Assembly (NCBI GenBank): GCA_946402065.1
Contig: CAMIVR010000016.1
Location: forward strand, 1-54,440
Length of the DNA stretch: 54,440 nt
Reading direction: 5' to 3'
From: an uncultured Brevibacillus sp.
GTDB lineage: Bacteria > Bacillota > Bacilli > Brevibacillales > Brevibacillaceae
Shown: in pieces, positions 9,505 through 16,880 of the stretch
Numbering within the stretch: position 1 is the stretch's first letter
Layout of the letters: every line of letters begins with the position of its first letter
The notes under the pieces: model-generated
What the model was told of the DNA's origin: nothing
What the model saw: only the letters and a program-made list of their open reading frames with translations
Databases searched by the model: none
Position numbers and translations under genes: made by a program

Positions 9505-9532
9505 AAAAGAAACATGACGTGTCGAACGTCAT
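9505..9532 (-). terminator. Possible terminator after the zinc-ribbon gene
   Basis: Inverted repeat ATGACGT / ACGTCAT (9526-9532 and 9514-9520) with a 5-base loop, followed on the minus strand by a T-rich stretch (GTTTCTTTTT). The stem is not GC-rich, so it may be weak. It lies between the small zinc-ribbon gene and the sleB promoter. Confidence 0.45.
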
Positions 9533-9567
9533 TCGCTCAACACGCCATGCTTCTATCCCATACAGAT

Positions 9568-9732
9568 TCAAATGTCTTCAGGTACAACCTCAAAGTGCCT
9601 GTCATTGTCGCACAGACAGCGTTTGAACCCTGTCTCGACGTGCCCTTCCGGACCTCTTCTCCCGCGCAGGGTAAACTTTTCACCGCATTCATTGCATCGA
9701 ATCGTCACTTTGGTTCGCTGGGTTTTTAGCAC
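9568..9732 (-). CDS. Small zinc-ribbon protein, 54 residues
   Basis: A short gene found by hand translation. It starts with GTG at 9732, 8 bases after AAGGAGGAG, and ends with TGA at 9568-9570. The 54-residue product has CNEC at 13-16 and CLC at 39-41, a four-cysteine zinc-ribbon arrangement, and a middle segment TLRGRRGPEG rich in Gly and Arg. It is 23 bases downstream of prsW on the same strand, so it may be in the prsW transcript. I do not recognise a named family; a nucleic-acid or protein-binding ribbon is an inference only. Confidence 0.75.
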   Translation of the reverse strand: MLKTQRTKVTIRCNECGEKFTLRGRRGPEGHVETGFKRCLCDNDRHFEVVPEDI

Positions 9733-9755
9733 AAAAAGTCTCCTCCTTATCCATC

Positions 9756-10430
9756 CTAGTATGAGCTTTTTCGTGCTGTCTTAGAACCGAAATCATGTGC
9801 AAGCTGAATTTTTTGCAGACCTTTCCACCACAAAATGAGCATAAACGGAATCGCCAGCCATATCCAGTACTCGGTGGACAAAAAAATCAGGTTATAGCAT
9901 GAATGCAATGCGATCGGAACGAACAGGGAGACCAGCATCCTTGTCCGCTTCCTGTCGGGCTCGTCGGTAAACTTGGACAGACCCATGTAATATCCCATCC
10001 AAATGCCAAACAGCGCATGACCGGAGACAGGCAACAACGCTCGCCAAACAGCGACGTCAAGCCCGTTGATAATCAGATAGAGCAGGTTTTCAAGCGTAGC
10101 GAATCCGAGTGATACGGCTACGGCGTATACAATGCCGTCATACGGTTCGTCAAATTCAACATGCTTGTAGGCTGTATGGTAGACAACGAGCCATTTAAAA
10201 AACTCTTCCACCCCTGCCGAAGCAACAATCGCTTGAAAGAACGGAGTATCTAAATCCCATTCCGTCTGCATGATATACTGCAGCATCATAATGGGAAACA
10301 CAAGCAAAACACCGAAAATAAACGTGCGGATAACCATCGAGATGGGCTCAGGCTGCAAGTGGTCACGCAGGTAAAAATAACACAGTAAGGCAATACCCGG
10401 CGCAATTGCAGCTCCAACTAGTGCAATCAT
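9756..10430 (-). CDS. prsW: Intramembrane glutamic protease PrsW
   Basis: Polytopic membrane protease that in B. subtilis makes the first cut in the anti-sigma factor RsiW after antimicrobial-peptide or envelope stress. The 224-residue protein has the family motifs: EEFFKW at 75-80, FATLENLLY (FxxxE), SGHALFG and ALHSCYN (the two conserved His). B. subtilis also has prsW close to sleB-ypeB. No sigW-rsiW pair is in this window, so the substrate cannot be seen here. Confidence 0.92.
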   Translation of the reverse strand: MIALVGAAIAPGIALLCYFYLRDHLQPEPISMVIRTFIFGVLLVFPIMMLQYIMQTEWDLDTPFFQAIVASAGVEEFFKWLVVYHTAYKHVEFDEPYDGIVYAVAVSLGFATLENLLYLIINGLDVAVWRALLPVSGHALFGIWMGYYMGLSKFTDEPDRKRTRMLVSLFVPIALHSCYNLIFLSTEYWIWLAIPFMLILWWKGLQKIQLAHDFGSKTARKSSY

Positions 10431-10513
10431 GGGCTTGTATTGCTCCTTTACATATACTACGTTTCATCGTACCATGAACATTAGCTTGTGAAAACTGGCA
10501 ACGGGAGAGAATT

Positions 10514-11482
10514 ATGTTGAAAAAAGTGCTAGTGATAAACACAGGTGGAACGATCGCAATGTCCGTAGATTCGAGTGAAAGTGTAAAGCCGCTGGACGAA
10601 TCTGCTGTGAACCAGATCCTTCCCCATCTCAATCGGCACGCAGACGTGACGATGCAAAACTACCTGAATCTGCCGAGTCCACACATAACGCCACCGATCA
10701 TGAACGATCTGCGTGTCTATATAGAACAACAACTCCACACTGGTCTGTATGACGGCGTCGTCATTACGCACGGTACCGATACATTGGAAGAAACGGCGTA
10801 CTTTCTTGATTTGACCCTCTCGAGCAGCCTGCCTGTCGTCATCACCGGTGCGATGCGCTCTAGCAACGAGCTCGGTGCGGACGGCCCTGTCAACCTGATC
10901 TCCGCGGTACGGACTGCAAGTGATCCGGCGAGCCATAACAAGGGTGTCCTCGTCGTCTTTAACGATGAAATCCACGCAGCCCGCCATGTGACCAAAACGC
11001 ATACGAGCAATGTGGCGACGTTTCAATCCCCACAGTACGGTCCGATCGGCACGATCAGCAAAAAAAATATCAAATACCATCATGCTCCGCTCGATCGGGA
11101 GTTTTACTCCATTACTCACGCCGACGCTAATGTGCCTTTGGTCAAGGCAGTCGCAGGCATGAACCCGCGCTGGCTGGAGTTTTTGCTTGAGCAGCAAATC
11201 GACGGATTGGTCTTTGAAGCGTTCGGGATCGGCAACGTTCCCCCGGCGGTCGTCCCCGTATTGAGAGAGCTGGTCGAACGGAACATCCCGGTCGTACTTG
11301 TCTCGCGTTGTTTTAACGGACAGGTTCAGGACGTATACGATTACGCAGGGGGCGGCAAGCAGTTGAAAGAACTGGGGATTATTTTTTCCAATGGACTTAA
11401 CGGTCAGAAAGCCCGGTTGAAATTGCTCGTTACGCTACAACAAACGAACAACACGAGCAAACTCCAGGCATTGTTTGAGTGA
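10514..11482 (+). CDS. ansA: L-asparaginase, type I
   Basis: Hydrolyses asparagine to aspartate and ammonia. The 322-residue protein shows both active-site blocks: NTGGTIAM at 9-16 (nucleophilic Thr in TGGTIA) and THGTDTLEETA near 85-95. There is no signal peptide, which fits a cytoplasmic enzyme. GGGAGAG stands 4 bases before the ATG. It is convergent with the glutamate dehydrogenase gene and divergent from prsW. Confidence 0.93.
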   Translation: MLKKVLVINTGGTIAMSVDSSESVKPLDESAVNQILPHLNRHADVTMQNYLNLPSPHITPPIMNDLRVYIEQQLHTGLYDGVVITHGTDTLEETAYFLDLTLSSSLPVVITGAMRSSNELGADGPVNLISAVRTASDPASHNKGVLVVFNDEIHAARHVTKTHTSNVATFQSPQYGPIGTISKKNIKYHHAPLDREFYSITHADANVPLVKAVAGMNPRWLEFLLEQQIDGLVFEAFGIGNVPPAVVPVLRELVERNIPVVLVSRCFNGQVQDVYDYAGGGKQLKELGIIFSNGLNGQKARLKLLVTLQQTNNTSKLQALFE

Positions 11483-11489
11483 GCAAGTA

Positions 11490-11533
11490 AAAAAACCTTT
11501 TCCCAGCAATAATTCGCCAGGAAAAGGTTTTTT
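11490..11533. terminator. Bidirectional terminator between ansA and gudB
   Basis: A 14-base inverted repeat (11490-11503 with 11520-11533), GG/AAAA core with A-tract and T-tract on the two sides, so it can end transcription from ansA on the plus strand and from gudB on the minus strand. Confidence 0.85.
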
Positions 11534-11551
11534 GATCTTGATTGGCTTGGA

Positions 11552-12844
11552 TTAGACCCAGCCGCGGAAGCGTGAAGCTTCAGCCATTTTGCGCACGCCG
11601 ACCATGTAGGCAGCCAGGCGCATGTTTACACGACGGTTTTGTGAAGTTGTGTAAACATTTTCAAAGGATCTGACCATCACTTTTTCCAGTTTTTCTTCTA
11701 CTTCTTCTTCAGACCAGTAGTAGCCTTGGTTGTTTTGTACCCATTCAAAGTAGGATACGGTTACCCCACCCGCACTGGCCAGTACGTCAGGCACTAACAA
11801 AATGCCGCGGTCTGTAAGAATTTTCGTCGCTTCCAGCGTAGTAGGACCGTTAGCGGCTTCTACGACGATAGACGCTTTGATGTTATGAGCGTTTTCGCCC
11901 GTGATTTGGTTTTCAATCGCTGCCGGCACGAGAATGTCGCAATCCAGTTCCAACAGCTCTTTATTTGAAATCGTATTTGTAAACAACTTGGTTACGGTTC
12001 CGAAAGAATCCCGGCGGTCGAGCAAGGAATCGATATCCAAACCGTCCGGATCGTGCAATGCACCATACGCATCAGAGATACCGACGACTTTGGCACCAGC
12101 ATCGCTCATGAATTTAGCCAGGTAGCTTCCTGCATTACCAAAGCCCTGAACGACAACGCGTGCGCCTTTGATGTCGATACCGCGACGTTTAGCCGCTTCG
12201 CGAATGCAGATGGTTACCCCTTTGGCCGTAGCAGTGTCGCGACCATGCGAGCCGCCCAGGGCGATCGGTTTGCCCGTAATAAAGCCTGGTGAATCAAATT
12301 CACGAAGACTGCTGTACTCATCCATCATCCACGCCATGATTTGTGAGTTGGTGAAGACGTCAGGTGCCGGAATGTCTTTGGTCGGACCAACGATTTGGCT
12401 GACGGCACGGACATAACCGCGGCTCAAGCGCTCCAATTCTCTAAAGGACATCTCGCGCGGATCACAAATGATTCCGCCTTTCCCGCCCCCATAAGGCAAA
12501 TCGACGATACCAGCCTTCAGACTCATCCAAATGGAGAGCGCTTTCACTTCATCCTCTGTAACCTCCGGATGGAAGCGGATCCCCCCCTTGGTTGGCCCTA
12601 CTGAATCGTTATGCTGGGCGCGATACCCTGTAAAAACTTTCACTTCTCCGTCGTCCATACGAACTGGGATGCGAACAGTAAGAATTCGCAACGGCTCTTT
12701 CAACAGTTCATACATCGACTCTTGGTAACCAAGGTTGTCAAGAGCTTCTTTAATCACCGTTTGTGTCGAAGTAAGAAGGTTTAGGCTCTCCTTTTGTTTC
12801 TCCGAACTTTGGGTGTTACCGGTTACCACTTCTTTATTTCCCAT
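11552..12844 (-). CDS. gudB: NAD-dependent glutamate dehydrogenase (GudB/RocG type)
   Basis: Catalyses glutamate + NAD+ to 2-oxoglutarate and ammonium. The 430-residue protein has the glutamate-binding KAGIVDLPYGGGKGGI segment, the DIPAPDV motif and the Rossmann GFGNAG motif. The ATG at 12844 lies 8 bases after GAGG; a GTG three codons upstream is also in frame. The position between prsW and the mecA/ypbH gene matches B. subtilis gudB, hence the symbol; the sequence alone does not separate GudB from RocG. Confidence 0.93.
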   Translation of the reverse strand: MGNKEVVTGNTQSSEKQKESLNLLTSTQTVIKEALDNLGYQESMYELLKEPLRILTVRIPVRMDDGEVKVFTGYRAQHNDSVGPTKGGIRFHPEVTEDEVKALSIWMSLKAGIVDLPYGGGKGGIICDPREMSFRELERLSRGYVRAVSQIVGPTKDIPAPDVFTNSQIMAWMMDEYSSLREFDSPGFITGKPIALGGSHGRDTATAKGVTICIREAAKRRGIDIKGARVVVQGFGNAGSYLAKFMSDAGAKVVGISDAYGALHDPDGLDIDSLLDRRDSFGTVTKLFTNTISNKELLELDCDILVPAAIENQITGENAHNIKASIVVEAANGPTTLEATKILTDRGILLVPDVLASAGGVTVSYFEWVQNNQGYYWSEEEVEEKLEKVMVRSFENVYTTSQNRRVNMRLAAYMVGVRKMAEASRFRGWV

Positions 12845-12853
12845 TTTTGTCAC

Positions 12854-13032
12854 CTCAGAATAGTATATCTGTTAGATACAAGGCTAAGTATACACCCTTG
12901 ACTAGAGAAAGAGAAGTCCAAAATGCCCAAATCCCAATAGTAAGTTTAGTAATACTGTTATTTGTCTAATGATATAACTTTTCCAAAACTGAACTGGATA
13001 TAGTAATAGAGCAAACTGTTATTTTTTGCAAG
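12854..13032. other. AT-rich upstream region of gudB, no gene seen
   Basis: Non-coding, distinctly AT-rich stretch between gudB and the hairpin-rich element. TATACT-like boxes occur on the minus strand near 12865-12895 but none has a convincing -35 partner, and I see no sigma-54 (TGGCAC-N5-TTGCA) element. Confidence 0.5.
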
Positions 13033-13060
13033 TTGTGAGAATATTACTATTACTTATAAT
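13033..13060 (+). promoter_or_regulatory. Sigma-A-type promoter facing the hairpin-rich intergenic element
   Basis: Plus strand: TTGTGA (13033-13038), 16-base spacer, perfect TATAAT (13055-13060). Transcription would begin near 13067, with no open reading frame of note behind it; what follows is a run of hairpins. Confidence 0.55.
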
Positions 13061-13066
13061 CCTTCC

Positions 13067-13230
13067 GTCCATTTGACTTGTTTTCCAATTCCGGGGAAGC
13101 GCAGCATGGCGCCCCGAACCCGCTGTAACGATCCAGCGATAGCCTGCATGACCGGCTAACTCCGGTCGACCTGCAAAAATGAATAGGTCTGTCCCACAAG
13201 TCGTGAAAACCGACTGCGGGACAGACCGTG
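13067..13230 (+). ncRNA. Candidate structured RNA in the gudB-mecA gap
   Basis: Four successive hairpins can be drawn: GGGG...CCCC with inner GCGC/GCGC (about 13098-13124), CGCTG/CAGCG (about 13129-13147), GACCGG/CCGGTC (13150-13155 with 13162-13167), and a strong GGTCTGTCCC/GGGACAGACC stem (13186-13195 with 13218-13227) with an inner AGTCG/CGACT stem. The strand is uncertain: a good promoter faces it on the plus strand, but the only T-run after the last stem (TATTCATTTTT) is on the minus strand. I could not match it to the riboswitch consensuses I know. Confidence 0.35.
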
Positions 13231-13265
13231 ATGGCAGCTATACACTGCGTACCATGCCTAAATTG

Positions 13266-13284
13266 AAAAAGAGGTTGCCCCTCT
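13266..13284 (-). terminator. Terminator after mecA/ypbH
   Basis: AGAGG/CCTCT stem (13280-13284 with 13270-13274 on the minus strand) with a 5-base loop, followed by TTTTT, about 40 bases past the mecA stop codon. Confidence 0.6.
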
Positions 13285-13322
13285 AAGCAGACACATCTAC
13301 TTCTGGATCAACCCCTTCTTCG

Positions 13323-13919
13323 TTATCGGAATCGTCTACAAATTTCTTTGACAGCATCATCCGCTATCACTACTTTACCGTATTCCTCCAATACATAAAC
13401 AGTAGTTGGAGTTGCTTCGCCATACTCCGAGAGGATCGCAATCAGCTTTTGGTACCGATCTTCATCCAAATCGACTTCCTCAAGTACAAGGTAGTATTTC
13501 CCTTGATAGAAGTACGCTGCCCCACCATTCGTGAGCATCGCATTAATCCGATGCGCAGCTTCTACCATATGTTCAAAGTCGCGGAAGGAGTAAATGATCA
13601 GGTCACTCTCTTCGAGTGTTACTTCCATCTCGTAGACTTCTTCGTCGTACTCTTCTTCTTTCTCCATCTTAGAGCCGGTTTTTCCACGTGTAACGATTAC
13701 GACCATCCCCTGCGCTGGCAAGGCAAAAACCTCAACGGCGACTGGCCCAGACACTTCGAAGCCAAGCTCGTGATAAGCCTGCTCCATCATGTCATTGAAC
13801 AGTTCATGTACTTTAGGAATGTCACGCCACATATCTTCTTTCTCAATACCGCGCTCCGAAAGATCGTCAAACGTTAAAAAGATACGTATCTTGTCTTGGC
13901 CAAGGCGTTCAACACGCAT
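13323..13919 (-). CDS. mecA: ClpC adaptor protein, MecA/YpbH family
   Basis: Adaptor that delivers substrates to the ClpCP protease. The 198-residue protein begins MRVERLGQDKIRIFLTFDDL, the typical MecA N-terminal substrate-binding region, then a linker with an acidic stretch (EKEEEYDEEVYEME), then the C-terminal ClpC-binding domain (FRDFEHMVEAAHR...YYLVLEE). It is closer in length to B. subtilis YpbH (MecB) and holds the ypbH position next to gudB. GAGGAGGG precedes the ATG at 13919 by 6 bases. Confidence 0.9.
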   Translation of the reverse strand: MRVERLGQDKIRIFLTFDDLSERGIEKEDMWRDIPKVHELFNDMMEQAYHELGFEVSGPVAVEVFALPAQGMVVIVTRGKTGSKMEKEEEYDEEVYEMEVTLEESDLIIYSFRDFEHMVEAAHRINAMLTNGGAAYFYQGKYYLVLEEVDLDEDRYQKLIAILSEYGEATPTTVYVLEEYGKVVIADDAVKEICRRFR

Positions 13920-13946
13920 GACTGTCCCTCCTCGCCATCCAGTCAT

Positions 13947-13975
13947 ATTACAGGTTATGACTTACTGCCTGTAAT
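13947..13975. repeat. Inverted repeat in the mecA leader
   Basis: Perfect 8-base inverted repeat ATTACAGG / CCTGTAAT (13947-13954 with 13968-13975), 13-base spacer, directly upstream of the mecA ribosome site. It could be an operator or an RNA hairpin in the leader; no T-run follows it. Confidence 0.5.
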
Positions 13976-13997
13976 GGTTCTCCGCAATTTCATGGTT

Positions 13998-14027
13998 ATT
14001 GTACCGCAACAATACCATACTTACCAA
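13998..14027 (-). promoter_or_regulatory. Sigma-A-type promoter of mecA/ypbH
   Basis: Minus strand: TTGGTA (14022-14027), 18-base spacer, TACAAT (13998-14003), about 80 bases before the ATG of mecA. Confidence 0.5.
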
Positions 14028-14319
14028 ATGAATTGCGAGTTCTTATCTGTTTCACCTATCATACCATATTTTCGGACAAGACAATAGGGCAATAGCGCCG
14101 GATTGCGTTTCGGGTGCGAATCAGTCGACACGCGCTCGTCAATGTCCGGGTGGGACGCGCTGATTGTGTTGGAAGTCGTCGCTTTTTGCGCTTTCCCGGG
14201 AAAGAACTGGGTCTTTCCTTGTATAGAATAGCGCATGTTCAGGCGGAGAAAACTGAGAACATCGATGGATTCAAAGCAAATCGCACCGAATGCATAATAG
14301 TGGATAAGGAGGAGATTCC
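14028..14319. other. Divergent intergenic region between mecA and the deacetylase gene
   Basis: No gene supported; the open frames here on both strands have no recognisable protein features. A perfect GGAAAGA / TCTTTCC inverted repeat with a 6-base loop sits at 14199-14218. AAGGAGGAG (about 14306-14314) is the ribosome site of the following gene. No convincing promoter for that gene was found. Confidence 0.5.
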
Positions 14320-15183
14320 ATGCGAAAATATCCAGCCGCCATGTCACTACTGTTGTTGTCCGCCCTGCTCAGCTCTTGTTCAACACCCGTCGATTCACCT
14401 GCCACCACAGCAGTCCAAAACACCGGGATGAGCACGGAAGCAACGCACCCCGCCTCTGTACAAGCAGAACCACCTGCCCCCCAGCCGCCGGTACCGGACA
14501 CGTCAGCTGAAACAGCCATTCCAGCTAAACGCTATGTAATCAATGACAAGACCTATCTAATCAAAGAACAGGGGGGAGCATCCGAGAAAAAAATCGTACT
14601 CCTTACCTTTGATGACGGGCCTGTCGGAAAAGCAACTACCGACATTCTTGACGTGCTTGATCAGCACCGGGCAAAGTCGATCTGGTTCGTCAATGGAATA
14701 CAGCTCGCTGCCAAAAAGGCCGACGGCAGCTTTGTAATCAAGCCACAGAAAGCAGCACTGCTGCAAGAGATCAAGCGACGCGGGCATTTGATCGGCAATC
14801 ATACCTGGTCGCATGAAAATGTCAAGAAGCTCCCCGTCGATAGGCAGCGTGAAGAGATTGTCAGCACCAGTGATGTCATAGAAGCCATTCTCGGGGAAAA
14901 GCCAAAATTCTTCCGTCCGCCCTTCGGAGCGTATACACCTGACGTCGAACAGATTTGCAAGGAAAACGGCATGCAGCTCATGAATTGGTCCGTCGGCTCC
15001 CTTGATTGGGATGCACATGTGTACAAAAAGCCTCATGCCATAGCCAAACAAGTTCTGTCGACGATGCATGATGGCGGGACAATCTTGTTTCACGACCGGA
15101 CGTGGACAGCGCGTGAACTCGATGAAGTCCTCACCGGACTGGAGCAGGCAGGGTATCACTACGCCTTGCCAACCGTAGATTAA
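14320..15183 (+). CDS. Polysaccharide deacetylase lipoprotein (NodB homology domain)
   Basis: Predicted secreted, lipid-anchored deacetylase of a cell-wall polymer (substrate not determinable). The 287-residue protein has a lipoprotein signal with lipobox LLSSC (Cys20), a Pro/Thr/Ala-rich linker (21-75), and a complete NodB domain with all five motifs visible: TFDDGP near 97-101, HTWSH at 161-165 (metal His), RPPFGAY near 208, a DWD motif, and LFHD near the C terminus. The catalytic Asp and metal ligands are intact. It overlaps the next minus-strand gene tail-to-tail by 4 bases. Confidence 0.9.
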   Translation: MRKYPAAMSLLLLSALLSSCSTPVDSPATTAVQNTGMSTEATHPASVQAEPPAPQPPVPDTSAETAIPAKRYVINDKTYLIKEQGGASEKKIVLLTFDDGPVGKATTDILDVLDQHRAKSIWFVNGIQLAAKKADGSFVIKPQKAALLQEIKRRGHLIGNHTWSHENVKKLPVDRQREEIVSTSDVIEAILGEKPKFFRPPFGAYTPDVEQICKENGMQLMNWSVGSLDWDAHVYKKPHAIAKQVLSTMHDGGTILFHDRTWTARELDEVLTGLEQAGYHYALPTVD

Positions 15184-15629
15184 TCGCTTCGGTTGCACTC
15201 TGCTTTCAGGCGGACAACCTCTCGTTTCACAACATGCTCCCGATGCAAAATCGGATAAAACGAGATCAGGAGCACTCCGTACAAGCTCGTCGCGATGATC
15301 GGGTGCTTCAGCAGTTGAAGCGTCAATTCGAAAAAAGAAAGACCTAACACAACCGTTTGCACCAATACGTATCGCAAGCTGACGAAAGACCGGGCAGACA
15401 TCAGCCATCTCTTTGCATACATCCAATGAATGCGAAAAATCAATGCGATCGATGTGAGGAATAAGGCGGTAGAGACGACGACAGGCCCGGGTCGAAAGAT
15501 TAACAGCGATAGCCAGTCGCCCGGTTGCTCTGCCTGAAAAAACGGAAATGCAGGAAAGAACGCAGTTGAACCTCGTCCGCAAAGCCAGGCCGCCAGCACG
15601 AGGAGCAACTCCCGCCAAATCGCGCGCAA
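15180..15629 (-). CDS. Membrane protein, probable YpbF (DUF2663) homologue
   Basis: A 149-residue protein with about four hydrophobic helices and a basic, polar C-terminal tail. B. subtilis ypbF, a membrane gene of the same size, lies beside ypbE-ypbD-recS; this gene is in the corresponding place with one flavoprotein gene inserted between. The assignment is positional. Start choice: a TTG at 15629 stands 8 bases after AAGGGG, better than the GTG at 15638, which overlaps the ribosome site. Confidence 0.55.
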   Translation of the reverse strand: MRAIWRELLLVLAAWLCGRGSTAFFPAFPFFQAEQPGDWLSLLIFRPGPVVVSTALFLTSIALIFRIHWMYAKRWLMSARSFVSLRYVLVQTVVLGLSFFELTLQLLKHPIIATSLYGVLLISFYPILHREHVVKREVVRLKAECNRSD

Positions 15630-15754
15630 AACTGACACCCCTTACGCCTTCAGCACTTCACTTACAATATATATGGCCCATAGCCTGTATGAGTGAAAAA
15701 AAGATGAATATTTTTCCTCAGTGAAGCATAGTCGTACCCCCGGACATTAGAAAA

Positions 15755-15850
15755 CTCGGCTACGCCAAGCATCTTGGCGCAGCCTTAGCTGCGATGATCA
15801 GGATGTGCGAGTGTCGGCGATGCCACAGGATGTGGCGTTTAGCCGACCAC
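15755..15850. repeat. Hairpin-rich intergenic element, possible dispersed repeat
   Basis: Contains CGCCAAG / CTTGGCG with a 3-base loop (15763-15779) and a two-tier hairpin GTCGGC / GCCGAC (15813-15818 with 15842-15847) enclosing GCCAC / GTGGC (15822-15826 with 15832-15836). The word CAGGATGTG occurs twice, 25 bases apart (near 15800 and 15825). No T-run follows, so it is not a simple terminator. Confidence 0.45.
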
Positions 15851-15860
15851 TTATGTCGAG

Positions 15861-15887
15861 AAAAAAAGCCGATTGATTCAATCAGCT
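15861..15887 (-). terminator. Terminator overlapping the end of the flavoprotein gene
   Basis: AGCTGATTG / CAATCGGCT stem (15879-15887 with 15867-15875), 3-base loop, then seven T on the minus strand. The stem includes the last codons and the TGA stop of the gene ending at 15878. Confidence 0.8.
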
Positions 15888-16813
15888 TTGGTTTGGCAGG
15901 CTTGGCCATGATTCAATTCAAACAGGCGCTTATGGATCCAAATGGCCGCCTGCGCTCCATCCCCCATGGCAATCGTCACTTGCTGGGAGTGGGCAGCGAC
16001 ATCACCCACCGCCCAGATGTTGCGAAAGCTCGTCTCTTTCGTCCGTGGGTCGACGATGACATGCCCGTTGTCCAGTCGTTGCACGTGAAACGGTTGCAGC
16101 AATTCCGTATTGACGATTGCACCCGGAAAGGCTAAAAAGGCTCGAGAGATTGCTAGTCGCTCGCCGGAAGCAAGCTGAATGGCTGTCATCCGACCCGCTT
16201 CTGCCTCAATCAGCGCAACCATCTGTTCCCGATAGGCCACCTGCTGAGCCGAAAGCTCCCGCAGCAGGTGCGAATCAACCGCTTCCCCGGTATGGTTGAT
16301 GACGGTCAGTCTATCTGTAAAATAGTGTAGAGCAAGCGCCATCTCGGCTGCGTTCGGTCCAGAGCCAATCACCGCTGTATGGCGCCCGCGCACTTCAAAC
16401 CCGTCGCAATCGGGACAAATGAATATACTCTCACCCAGGCAAGGCCCCAACCCGGGAATTTGCGGGAATGGCGTATCGACTCCCGCAGCCAGGACGATCG
16501 TTTTGGCCACAAGCACCTGCTCCTTCGGCCTAATCCCTGCTTCAAACAGATTATCCCGGCGCTGCTTCACTGATGCAACGGTCCCGCTCAAAAATTCTAC
16601 GCCTGCAGCTCTAGCCTGCTCGATTCCTCTGGCAAGCAGTGTTTCTCCGCTAATCCCTTCCGGGTAGCCGAGAATGTTGCGATACTTTCTGCAGATCGAT
16701 GATCTTCCTCCATCGCGGTCAACCACGACCACCTTGCGTAAACTCCGCCCTAATTGGATCGCCGTTTGCAGTCCGGCAATGCCTCCGCCGATGACAAGTG
16801 TGTCATAGAGCAC
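15878..16813 (-). CDS. Thioredoxin reductase-like FAD/NAD(P) oxidoreductase
   Basis: A 311-residue flavoprotein with an N-terminal FAD dinucleotide motif GGGIAG (9-14), a second nucleotide motif GSGPNAAE near 150, a redox-active CPDC at 133-136, and the C-terminal FAD contact AVGDVA. This is the thioredoxin reductase layout. It is not YpdA, which sits near gudB in B. subtilis but lacks the CxxC. Substrate unknown: thioredoxin, bacillithiol or another disulfide partner are all possible. It is inserted between the ypbF-like and ypbE genes. Confidence 0.85.
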   Translation of the reverse strand: MLYDTLVIGGGIAGLQTAIQLGRSLRKVVVVDRDGGRSSICRKYRNILGYPEGISGETLLARGIEQARAAGVEFLSGTVASVKQRRDNLFEAGIRPKEQVLVAKTIVLAAGVDTPFPQIPGLGPCLGESIFICPDCDGFEVRGRHTAVIGSGPNAAEMALALHYFTDRLTVINHTGEAVDSHLLRELSAQQVAYREQMVALIEAEAGRMTAIQLASGERLAISRAFLAFPGAIVNTELLQPFHVQRLDNGHVIVDPRTKETSFRNIWAVGDVAAHSQQVTIAMGDGAQAAIWIHKRLFELNHGQACQTKAD

Positions 16814-16880
16814 AGAAATCCCACCCCACGTGTTTTCCTGTTATGCTCTCCACACTGTGCTATTCTCATTACAAAACGGG

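Noticed and set aside
9383..9571. 63-residue N-terminal extension of sleB
   Set aside because: Contains the likely promoter and terminator and lacks protein character; the GTG at 9382 has a good ribosome site and begins the signal helix.
13067..13230. Known riboswitch (ydaO c-di-AMP, cobalamin, TPP, SAM, GEMM)
   Set aside because: None of the core consensus strings I know is present; only short words such as GCTAAC are shared.
14270..14300. Sigma-G promoter of the deacetylase gene
   Set aside because: CATAATA fits the -10, but the -35 position reads ATTCAA, a poor match.
14557..15618. 353-residue minus-strand frame
   Set aside because: Antisense to the deacetylase and out of frame with the ypbF-like gene; composition unlike a real protein.
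15878..16813. YpdA (bacillithiol disulfide reductase)
   Set aside because: YpdA lacks a CxxC; this protein has CPDC in the thioredoxin reductase position.
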